Source: Planctomycetota bacterium (GTDB taxonomy: Bacteria > Planctomycetota > Phycisphaerae > UBA1845). From it: DNA of 64,000 bases. Below the pieces are notes generated by a model that saw only the letters and a program-made list of their open reading frames with translations, had not been told where the DNA came from and did not search any database. Positions 17,169 to 24,401 of the stretch are shown one piece after another (position 1 is the first letter of the stretch; each line of letters opens with the position of its first letter). The position numbers and the translations under genes are program-made. The stretch spans positions 62,001-126,000 of the forward strand of contig JACQXM010000024.1 in the NCBI GenBank assembly GCA_016208685.1, read 5' to 3'.

Positions 17169-18170
17169 ATGAAGGCGATGCTCTTGCATGACGCGAGGCC
17201 GGCAGACCACGACTCGCTGGTCGAGTCCGATGTTGCGACCCCGAAACCAGGTCACGGTTCGCTGTTGGTCCGCGTTCGGGCATGCGGCGTGTGCCGAACC
17301 GATCTGCATATCGTCGAGGGCGAGCTTCCCCTGCACCGCCGGCCGCTGATCCCCGGCCACGAGATCGTCGGCACCGTAGCGCAGACGGGCGCTGGGGCGA
17401 CACGTTTCGCCGTCGGCCAGCGTATCGGCGTGGCGTGGCTGCACCGCGCCTGCGCTACCTGCGGCTTCTGCGCCGCCGGTCGCGAGAATCTCTGCGAGGC
17501 CGCCGATTTCACCGGATGGACCGTCGACGGCGGTTATGCGGAGTACGTGACCGTTCCCGAGTCGTTCGCCTATGCAATACCTGACCGTTTCTCCGACGAA
17601 CAGGCGGCGCCGCTGCTTTGCGCCGGCATCATCGGCTACCGCGCGTTGAAGCTGACCGGCATCGGCCCGGGGCAGCGTTTGGGGCTTTACGGGTTCGGCG
17701 GATCGGCGCACCTCGCGCTGCAAATCGCGCGGTATTGGAACTGCGAACCGTTCGTCGTGACCCGCAGCGAGAAAGGGCGTGCCCTCGCACGGCAGCTCGG
17801 TGCCGCATGGGCGGGTGGGCCGGACGATCCACCGCCGGAGCGCTTCGATGCCGCTGTGGTGTTTGCCCCGGCGGGACCGATCGTGGCCCAGGCGCTCTCC
17901 TCGCTGGCAAAAGGCGGGACCGTCGTTCTCGCGGGGATCTACATGACGACCATCCCGCCGCTCGACTACGCCGCGCATCTGTACCACGAAAAGACGCTTC
18001 GCAGCGCCGCCAATGCCACACGCCGCGACGGCGAGGAACTCCTGGAGGCCGCGGCGGAGGTTCCGGTGCGGACGGTAACGACGGCGTATCCGCTGCACGA
18101 GGCGAACCGCGCGCTGCTCGACTTGAAGACGGGGAGGCTGCGCGGGGCCGCGGTGCTGACCGTAGCGTGA
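17169..18170 (+). CDS. Zinc-dependent alcohol dehydrogenase (AdhA-like)
   Basis: This 333-residue medium-chain dehydrogenase/reductase shows the catalytic zinc site (CGVCRTDLH and GHEIVG), the structural zinc cysteines in CATCGFCAAGRENLC, and a Rossmann nucleotide site (GLYGFGGSAHLALQ). The closing motif LKTGRLRGAAVL is typical of zinc-binding alcohol dehydrogenases. It would interconvert primary or secondary alcohols and aldehydes with NAD(P). Spacing to the AmrS gene (42 bases) suggests a shared transcript. In the nucleotide motif GFGGSAH, the more usual GLG is GFG, as in other AdhA-like bacterial enzymes. Confidence 0.9.
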   Translation: MKAMLLHDARPADHDSLVESDVATPKPGHGSLLVRVRACGVCRTDLHIVEGELPLHRRPLIPGHEIVGTVAQTGAGATRFAVGQRIGVAWLHRACATCGFCAAGRENLCEAADFTGWTVDGGYAEYVTVPESFAYAIPDRFSDEQAAPLLCAGIIGYRALKLTGIGPGQRLGLYGFGGSAHLALQIARYWNCEPFVVTRSEKGRALARQLGAAWAGGPDDPPPERFDAAVVFAPAGPIVAQALSSLAKGGTVVLAGIYMTTIPPLDYAAHLYHEKTLRSAANATRRDGEELLEAAAEVPVRTVTTAYPLHEANRALLDLKTGRLRGAAVLTVA

Positions 18171-18205
18171 CGAAACCCTTCGAGTCCGGCATTCACCGTG
18201 CGCGG

Positions 18206-18312
18206 CTGCCACTGCTCTGTGAGCAGTGACCTTTGCCTACGATTCGCGCCGAACGGCCATCGCCGCATCGCCAAACTTCCGCAAACGACCCAGCACTGCT
18301 CAAAGAGCAGTG
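18206..18312. repeat. Pair of related hairpins after the dehydrogenase
   Basis: CACTGCTC-TGT-GAGCAGTG (18210-18228) and CACTGCTC-AAA-GAGCAGTG (18294-18312) share the same eight-base arms. They lie between the convergent dehydrogenase and the minus-strand block. They may act as transcription boundaries or belong to a dispersed palindrome family. Confidence 0.6.
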
Positions 18313-18350
18313 GCACACCCAACAGTGCCACCTGCCCGACCTTACAACGA

Positions 18351-18950
18351 TTACCGGGTTGGGTCCCGCGGCTCGCAGGTTAAGCGCCAGCGCTCGATGA
18401 CCGGCCGGAGTGCCGCGGCAATCCGTTCCTCATTGCCCGGCGCCAGGCGGAGGATCAACTCGTGAAGCGCTTCGGTCTCGCCCCGGTGTCTGATGTGCGG
18501 CAGCAGCAGCCGCTGCTGCTCCTCCTCCGGCAGGAACGCTTCAAATCCTTCCTCGCCGTCATCCAGTTCGTAGGGGTACCGCACGACCAGCTCGGCTGCA
18601 GGGTATCGCCGGGTTCCAAACGGCCCGAGCCGCAGGCAGAGTTCGCGGGGGTCGGCCCACACCCCCACCCGCCCCGGCCAGACCGTCAAACCCAACCAGC
18701 GGACCGCGGGTATGACGCAACCGATCGCGGCCACGACGAGCAGCAGGCCCACGGCGCCTAGGCTGACGTCCACCAGGCGGCTCGATATGCCGCTCGGCGA
18801 AAGGTTCACCCGCTCCAGCGTCAGATTGGCGCCCAGCGCCGCGAGGAACGCGGGAATCCCCCAGAAAACCGCCCGCGCCGCGGCGCGACCCCGGGCAACA
18901 GGGATCCAGGCCGACGGTGATGTTGACGCTGACTGCACTTCAAGGCTCAT
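18351..18950 (-). CDS. Membrane protein of unknown function at the end of the VWA block
   Basis: This protein of 199 residues is not recognised. Two transmembrane helices are visible (about 22-42, AVFWGIPAFLAALGANL, and 60-85, VSLGAVGLLLVVAAIGCVIP). A C-terminal cytoplasmic or periplasmic domain follows, with acidic ELDDGEEGFEAFLPEEEQ and a closing WRLTCEPRD. ATG 18950 is preferred; the frame is open to 19028 and would overlap the VWA gene. It lies 49 bases after that gene on the same strand and may be the last cistron of the cluster. Confidence 0.6.
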   Translation of the reverse strand: MSLEVQSASTSPSAWIPVARGRAAARAVFWGIPAFLAALGANLTLERVNLSPSGISSRLVDVSLGAVGLLLVVAAIGCVIPAVRWLGLTVWPGRVGVWADPRELCLRLGPFGTRRYPAAELVVRYPYELDDGEEGFEAFLPEEEQQRLLLPHIRHRGETEALHELILRLAPGNEERIAAALRPVIERWRLTCEPRDPTR

Positions 18951-18999
18951 GGCCGGGAACACCGTCCGCGGGTCCGAGTGGATCGCCGCCGGCGCCGCC

Positions 19000-21075
19000 C
19001 TACACGAACACTCGCCGGTTGTACACAATCCACTCCAGCAGCAGGAACCCCAGCCCGGCCAGCAGGAAGTAGCGCCAGGCGGGTCGGTTGAGGGCCAGCG
19101 ATTCCGCCTTGGCCTCGATGCGCTCGCCGCCCAGCGTGACCGCGTCCGTGGGCCGGATGTTGCTTTCAGTCCGGTTGAAGAGGTTCACGGCGAACGCCTC
19201 CGCGCCGGGAACCGCAGGTGTGACCCTATAGGCGCCGACGCGCTGCGTGCGCGCGTAGTGGAACAGCCCCGCCTCGGCCGCCGCGGCACGATCCTCCGAA
19301 CCGTCCGGGCGGGTAACGGTCACGGCTTCGGTGCGCGGCGGCACGGGCAGGGTCACCGCCTCGCCGGGCGTAACACTTCGTCGGCTGCGCGTGCCCACGT
19401 TCGAGGTCAGGTACTGCACCGTGTTGTAGAGGAACACCACGAAATCCACGTTGGCGGTCCAATCGGTGTTGAAGCGCAGCCGGCCCTCGTCATCCTCCAC
19501 CGCCAGCGCGAAGGCGGAGATGAGAAACTGGCTGCCGCCGCCGGGCAGGTAAGCGAGCACCGGGCTGCTTTCGCCTTCGATGATCGCCGTCGCCTCCGGG
19601 GGCAGCCGCAGCCGCTGCCACTCGAAGACCGAAAGCGTTTCCACCGCGGTATGACGCAGAATCGGGTGGGTTTCGTCCCAATTCACGATGACCTCGCTGC
19701 GGATCGCATCCCCGGCGGAAACGCCCGCGAGCCTGGGCACGCTGCCCCAGAAAAAGTAGTTCCCCGGCGGCAGGCGCGAGGTCGAGTGCCGGTCGAACAT
19801 CACCAGATCGTACGCACTTCGCTCGCCCTCACGGAGCCGATCCTCAGGCATGGACTCATACACTTCCGGGGTGACCGTAAGGAGCGTCAGCGGCATGGCA
19901 CTCAGCGCCGAGCGCAGCAGCCAGGGATGCTTGCTCACCAGGAGCACGCGCACGTGCCGCGGTTCGTCGACGATGGCCCAGGCACGATCATCCGCGGAGA
20001 GCGCGTCGTCCACGCGGAGCATCACCTCGACGACGCCCCCGCCCTCGTATTCCATCGGTGCAAAGGCGGCTACCGCCACCGGCTGCGCCGTGGCCGCGCT
20101 TTCCAGTGGTTCCGCGGAATCGGGTCGCTCCTCCGCCGCTACGGCGGGGCGCCTGTCCCCGGCAGAGGTCTCAGCGGAGTGCGGCGCGGCCGCAAGGGTG
20201 ACGCTTTGGATGTCCACGTTGCGCCCGGCGACATACAAAGCGGCGTCGATGGTGCGGGGTTGACCGCTGAAATTCTCGATGGTGGCCGCCACCTCCAACA
20301 ACTCCGGACGTTCGGGGTTGCGGCGCGCGTCCATGGCCACGATGCCCACGTTGTCGCTGCGCTCCCCCAACCGCGTAACCCGGATGCGCGAGGCGTCGAA
20401 GGCCTGTAGACTTACGCGCGTAACGTCTTCGATCCGGCCGTCGGTGAAGAGGAACACCGTCGCGGGCGCGGCGGTTGCCCCCGGCGGGCGGTCGTCGCCG
20501 CCGGTCTCGGCGCCCATGAGGCTGATCTGCGTGTAGGCCTCCGCCAGGCTGACGGCCTCGCCCAGTCGCGTGGGTGCCTGCGTCTGTTCGATGGAAGCGA
20601 TCTTGCGTTTCAGCGCCGCCTTGTCGGTGTCGAAGGACGCCTGCACGGTGGCGCGATCGCCGAAGGCGATGACCATGGCGCGGGAGCCGTCGCTCATGCC
20701 GTCGATCTGCCGCACCGCGAGCTCCTTGGCCTTCTCCAGCCGGGTCTGGCCGTCGGGCTCGGTGACGCCCATCGACGCAGACTGGTCGATGAGGAGGATC
20801 ACCGTGTCTTCCAGTTTCTGGGCCGTCTCCAGCATGGGCTGACCCAGCGCTAGCGCTGCCAGGACGAGAACCGCGAGTTGCAGCCAGAGCAGTAGACTGC
20901 TGCGCAACCGCTGGAACGGAGCGTTGACGCGCAGGTCCTCGATGGCCCGGCGCCAGAGCAGCGTGGACGGCACGGGGCGGACCACGCGCTTGAGCTTCAG
21001 GAAATACAGGGCGATGAGCGGCGGGACAGTCAGCCCGGCGGCCAGGGCGATGGTCATGGGACTCAGGAACGTCAT
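19000..21075 (-). CDS. BatA-type membrane protein with von Willebrand factor A domain
   Basis: This 691-residue protein begins with the BatA/aerotolerance N-terminal domain: FLSPMTIALAAGLTVPPLIALYFLKLKR gives the first helix, the RRAIEDLRVNAPFQRLR segment follows, and then a second helix. A VWA domain starts at about residue 85 with the MIDAS motif DQSASM and a downstream FTDGR. A long beta-rich periplasmic region follows, and the last helix near the C terminus is YFLLAGLGFLLLEWIVY. The chosen ATG 21075 starts seven codons inside the open frame. Such proteins work with MoxR ATPases and DUF58 proteins, both encoded just upstream on this strand. The cargo of this system is unknown. Confidence 0.88.
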   Translation of the reverse strand: MTFLSPMTIALAAGLTVPPLIALYFLKLKRVVRPVPSTLLWRRAIEDLRVNAPFQRLRSSLLLWLQLAVLVLAALALGQPMLETAQKLEDTVILLIDQSASMGVTEPDGQTRLEKAKELAVRQIDGMSDGSRAMVIAFGDRATVQASFDTDKAALKRKIASIEQTQAPTRLGEAVSLAEAYTQISLMGAETGGDDRPPGATAAPATVFLFTDGRIEDVTRVSLQAFDASRIRVTRLGERSDNVGIVAMDARRNPERPELLEVAATIENFSGQPRTIDAALYVAGRNVDIQSVTLAAAPHSAETSAGDRRPAVAAEERPDSAEPLESAATAQPVAVAAFAPMEYEGGGVVEVMLRVDDALSADDRAWAIVDEPRHVRVLLVSKHPWLLRSALSAMPLTLLTVTPEVYESMPEDRLREGERSAYDLVMFDRHSTSRLPPGNYFFWGSVPRLAGVSAGDAIRSEVIVNWDETHPILRHTAVETLSVFEWQRLRLPPEATAIIEGESSPVLAYLPGGGSQFLISAFALAVEDDEGRLRFNTDWTANVDFVVFLYNTVQYLTSNVGTRSRRSVTPGEAVTLPVPPRTEAVTVTRPDGSEDRAAAAEAGLFHYARTQRVGAYRVTPAVPGAEAFAVNLFNRTESNIRPTDAVTLGGERIEAKAESLALNRPAWRYFLLAGLGFLLLEWIVYNRRVFV

Positions 21076-21096
21076 CGTCGATCCCACATTTCGCAA

Positions 21097-21285
21097 TCAC
21101 CATACCTCATTCGCGAAACAATCGGCTCCCTCGCCGCTGAAGCGGCGGGCCACCCGCCTTTGAGGTGGTGGGCCGCCCGCTCTGTCGCTTCGTGCCTCTG
21201 TGCCTCCGTGCCTTTCCCTCTGCATTCCGCATTCGACCTTCCGCATTCCTTCCGCTCCGCCACGGTCGCGGCTTTGTTTCGCGCC
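21097..21285. repeat. Palindrome-rich spacer between DUF58 and BatA/VWA genes
   Basis: Two hairpin-forming stretches are visible near 21133-21172 (CCGCT-GA-AGCGG, and a CCACC/GGTGG stem). They are followed by a pyrimidine-rich stretch with repeated GTGCCTC-like words. Near 21252-21278 is a GC palindrome-like motif that also occurs, slightly changed, near 36178-36205. Confidence 0.5.
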
Positions 21286-22188
21286 CTACTTCACCAGCCC
21301 GCGCTGGCGGAAGTAAGAGAGCACAATCTGATCAAACGGCACCTCGGTTCCGGTGAACAGGTAGCTCACGCCGCGGCGTGTACAATAGTCCTTCAGCCGC
21401 TCGCAGTAGGCCCGCAAGTTGATCTTATAACGGTTCAGCAAGGCGCGCGTCACGGTCACTTCGGCCGTGTCCTCATCTTCGACATCCGTCAACTTCAGGT
21501 CGCCCACCAGCGAGGGTTCCATTTCTTCCGGACTGAGCACTTGCACTACGTACAAATCGTAGTTGCGGCCCAACAGATAACGCAGCCCCTCTTCGTAGCC
21601 GCCTTTCTCGAAGAAGTCGCTGATCACCAGCACGATGCCCGGCTGGGGATGACGCAGGGCGAACTGCTTGCCGGTCGCCGCCAGGTTGCTGGTACCGGAG
21701 TACTCCGCACCGGAAAGGAACTCGATGACCTTGAACATCAGCCGCCGTCCGCGCACCCCGGCCAGCTCGCCCGCCAGGCCGTTGGCGTAGGTGTAGAGGC
21801 TGACGCGGTCGAAGTTGACGAGGCCGATGTAAGCGATGGCGGCGGCCACGCGCCGCGCGTAGAGCCCCTTGTGCGGCTGTCCCCAGTCCATGCTTTTGGA
21901 GACATCCAGCAGCACGCTGACGTGCAGGTCTTCCTCCTGAAGGAAGAGCTTGATGAAGAGCTTCTCCAGGCGGGCGAAGATGTTCCAATCGAGGAAGCGA
22001 AGATCGTCGCCGACCACGTAATTGCGGTAATCGGCGAATTCCACGGATTCGCCCCGCCGCTTGCTGATCCGCTCGCCGCGGAGCTTGCCGGCGAAGATCT
22101 TCCGGCTCACCAGCTCGAGCTGGTCGAGCTTGGTGAGGAAGTCGGGGGAAAGGAGCGGGCCGCTGCGGTCGGTTCGCGTCTGGACCAT
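21286..22188 (-). CDS. DUF58 domain protein of the MoxR-VWA cluster
   Basis: This 300-residue protein carries the DUF58 hallmark region (GRRGESVEF-like ISKRRGESVEFADYR, then VGDDLRFLDWNIFARLEKLFIKLF). It also has a VWA-like fold with the MIDAS-type motif DVSKSM and a conserved LVISDFFE strand. No membrane segment is evident, as is usual in the family. DUF58 proteins are nearly always encoded beside MoxR ATPases, and MoxR lies upstream here at 22953-23972, separated by the DUF2283/toxin-like insert. It likely serves as the adaptor between MoxR and the membrane VWA proteins. Confidence 0.92.
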   Translation of the reverse strand: MVQTRTDRSGPLLSPDFLTKLDQLELVSRKIFAGKLRGERISKRRGESVEFADYRNYVVGDDLRFLDWNIFARLEKLFIKLFLQEEDLHVSVLLDVSKSMDWGQPHKGLYARRVAAAIAYIGLVNFDRVSLYTYANGLAGELAGVRGRRLMFKVIEFLSGAEYSGTSNLAATGKQFALRHPQPGIVLVISDFFEKGGYEEGLRYLLGRNYDLYVVQVLSPEEMEPSLVGDLKLTDVEDEDTAEVTVTRALLNRYKINLRAYCERLKDYCTRRGVSYLFTGTEVPFDQIVLSYFRQRGLVK

Positions 22189-22377
22189 TGTTCAACCCCA
22201 TCCCCTCTAGGCCGCGTGTGACCCTCGGCTCAGGACGCCAAAGTTGGTACTCACACAGTGCAACATCCGCTTCGATTCCGCCGGCGCAAACCGGGCGCTA
22301 ACGATTCCCTCGGCGCGCCCTACAGCGAGCGCCGCCGAGCTCGAACGCATCGCGAGTGTGTCGAGGGAAGCTCCCGG

Positions 22378-22623
22378 TTATTTTCTCGTCGAGGCATCGA
22401 GAATCGTGATTCCCACCACGCGTCGTCCGCGGCGATGCACGATGATGCCGTCGTCGCGGAGTTCGCTGTCGGTGGCCTGCTGTGGACGCTGGAAGGCGAT
22501 GTACAGCACGTCGGCCCCCGAGTCGTAGTCGACCCACATCGACGAATCGGGCATCGCCACCAGCGCTGGAACAGCGTTCAGAACCTTGGTGATGTCTCGT
22601 GCACGAAGCTGAGCTATGGCCAT
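22378..22623 (-). CDS. DUF2283 family small protein (antitoxin-like partner)
   Basis: This 81-residue protein matches DUF2283 closely. The core VDYDSGADVLYIAF is followed by DSELRDDGIIVHRR and by VVGITILDAS. ATG 22623 is supported by AGGAA a few bases upstream; the longer open frame to 22776 has no family support. DUF2283 proteins commonly follow DUF4258-type toxin-like genes. Here the preceding frame (22614-22907) overlaps its start by ten bases but carries an in-frame amber codon, so this gene may be an orphaned partner. Biochemical function of the family is not established. Confidence 0.85.
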   Translation of the reverse strand: MAIAQLRARDITKVLNAVPALVAMPDSSMWVDYDSGADVLYIAFQRPQQATDSELRDDGIIVHRRGRRVVGITILDASTRK

Positions 22624-22907
22624 ACTCGGTTCCTGCGTTTTGGTTTCGAAGTAAAGAAAGCCGTTACCACAAACCCATCCTGACGGTTCCGTTCCTTGTA
22701 CACCACGCCGAGGAACCGGCGGCGTCCGGGAGCCTTCCATGCGACCAGGGCTCCGTGCTACCCCCGGGTCACCCAATCCGGCCGTTCAACCGTGTTCAGC
22801 ACATCCGTCATACGCCCCGCGAGCTCGTCGCGGGCTTCGACGATGTGCATCCACCGTTCCGCCGTTAGCCGGATCGGGACGCCCTGTACCGAGACGGCGA
22901 CGTACAT
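22614..22907 (-). pseudogene. Toxin-like small gene interrupted by an in-frame amber codon
   Basis: Reading the minus strand from ATG 22907 gives 97 codons ending in TAG at 22614. One premature TAG lies at codon 50 (22760-22758) and the frame continues unchanged after it. The first half has LTAERWMHIVEARDEL and VERPDWVTRG. The second half has RRRFLGVVYKE, GFVVTAFFTS and a closing basic KPKRRNRVW. The order resembles small toxin-like proteins encoded before DUF2283 genes (DUF4258 or a related nuclease fold; exact family uncertain). Its end overlaps the DUF2283 start, as in coupled toxin-antitoxin pairs. A single base change, TAG from TAC or TAT, would explain the break; a sequencing error is also possible. 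Confidence 0.7.
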
Positions 22908-22952
22908 CCTATCGACCCTCTATTCGACCGGGGTAGCACGAATATCCGCGCA

Positions 22953-23972
22953 TCACGCTGCCGCTTCACTCAACGTCGGCGTTTTTTCGAGGATCTCGTT
23001 GAGCACATCGTCCGTGCTCACGCCTTCCGCCTCGCCTTCGAAGTTGAGAATGATGCGGTGACGCATCGCGGGCAGGTAGACCTTACGAACATCGCTGAAG
23101 CTCGCGTTGAACCGCCCGTCCAGCAGGGCATGGAGTTTCGCTCCCAGCGTCAGCGTCTGCGCCGCGCGCGGGCTGACGCCCCAGCGCACGTACTTGTTGG
23201 TGGTCTCTACGGCGAACGGTCCGCCGGGATGCGAGGCCATGGCCACGCGGATGGCGTAGTCCTGCACGTGCGGGGCCATCACCACCCGGCGCACGAGCTG
23301 CTGCGTGCCCAGAATCTCCGGCCCGGTCATCACCCGCTCGATCTTCGGATCGTGCCCCGTGGTGGTGCGATCGAGTATCACCTTCATTTCGTCCTTGCTC
23401 GAGTAGGTCACCACCAGTTTGAACATAAATCGGTCGAGCTGCGCCTCAGGCAACGGATACGTGCCCTCCTGCTCGATGGGGTTCTGCGTGGCCATCACGA
23501 AGAACGGCTCTTCGAGCTGATGCCGCGTGCCGCCCACGGTGACCGAGTGCTCCTGCATCGCCTCCAGCAGGGCCGACTGCGTCTTGGGCGTGGCGCGGTT
23601 GATTTCGTCCGCCAGCACGATCTGCGCAAAGAGCGGACCCTTCTGGAACTGAAACGTGCGCTGACCGGTATGGGGGTCTTCCGAGATGATGGTCGTACCG
23701 ATGATGTCGGCGGGCATCAGGTCGGGCGTGAACTGGATGCGCGAGAAGCGCAGGTCCACGGCCTGCGCCAGGGTGCGGATGAGGTACGTCTTGCCCAACC
23801 CGGGCACGCCCTCAATCAGCACATGTCCGCCGGTGAACAGCGCCGTCAGGACCCCGTCCAGAACCTCGTCGTGCCCGACGATTGCCTTGGCGATCTCCTT
23901 GCGCAGCGTCTGATACTTGTGGCGAAACTCCTGCGTCGCCTTCTCCACGGCCGGGTCGATGTTGGTTGCCAT
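22953..23972 (-). CDS. MoxR family AAA+ ATPase
   Basis: This 339-residue ATPase has Walker A GVPGLGKT at residues 55-62, Walker B VLADEINRATPKTQSALLEAMQE, sensor 1 in ATQNPIEQEGTYPLPEAQLDRF, and the C-terminal lid region with RWGVSPRAAQTL. GAGGAG lies about six bases before ATG 23972. MoxR proteins act as chaperone-like ATPases that insert metal ions or activate VWA-domain partners; DUF58 and two VWA proteins are encoded on either side on the same strand. The motifs and gene order make the family assignment secure. The specific target of this cluster is unknown. Confidence 0.96.
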   Translation of the reverse strand: MATNIDPAVEKATQEFRHKYQTLRKEIAKAIVGHDEVLDGVLTALFTGGHVLIEGVPGLGKTYLIRTLAQAVDLRFSRIQFTPDLMPADIIGTTIISEDPHTGQRTFQFQKGPLFAQIVLADEINRATPKTQSALLEAMQEHSVTVGGTRHQLEEPFFVMATQNPIEQEGTYPLPEAQLDRFMFKLVVTYSSKDEMKVILDRTTTGHDPKIERVMTGPEILGTQQLVRRVVMAPHVQDYAIRVAMASHPGGPFAVETTNKYVRWGVSPRAAQTLTLGAKLHALLDGRFNASFSDVRKVYLPAMRHRIILNFEGEAEGVSTDDVLNEILEKTPTLSEAAA

Positions 23973-24401
23973 GTCGCACTCCTCGATGCGTTTCCCGCGC
24001 GGCGAGTTCGCCGCAGCAAACCACTACGCTTCACGTCCCCTGATTACCACCTGCTGTTCCTAGTGAAGTGTCTCATTGATCGTTAACCGTACTGAACCGC
24101 GGGCTCCAGCCCGCGCGGCCCCACGAAGGCCGAAAGTCCGCCCCGAGGGCGATCCACGTACGGTCAGGTAATTTCGAGACGCCACACCGGTTCTCGTTCC
24201 GCACGGCTCAGCTTCTCGCCGTTGTTTGCTTGCCAGGTTCATAAACTACCGGTCCTGGCCCAAATTTCCTTGCCACCGGCTCCGCAGTGGGTCTGCGAGC
24301 CAAGCTACTCAGGCCGCGCGGGCTGAAGCCCGCGGCTCGAGGCCCGCGACATTCGCCACTTGGGCGGTTCACCGTCCGCCCACGCCCTGGTTCGCTGATA
24401 T
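23973..24401. repeat. 429-base gap with paired GC-rich palindromes
   Basis: No gene is visible between MoxR and the large VWA protein. Two copies of an eight-base-pair hairpin are present: CGCGGGCT-CC-AGCCCGCG at 24098-24115 and CGCGGGCT-GA-AGCCCGCG at 24317-24334. Related CGGGCT...AGCCCG hairpins occur near 33939 and 34001. They look like members of a dispersed extragenic palindrome family. Confidence 0.65.

Noticed and set aside
16263-18212. A 649-codon open frame on the minus strand
   Set aside because: It lies opposite the clear AmrS and alcohol dehydrogenase genes on the plus strand and shows no domain motifs; long antisense frames are expected at this GC content.
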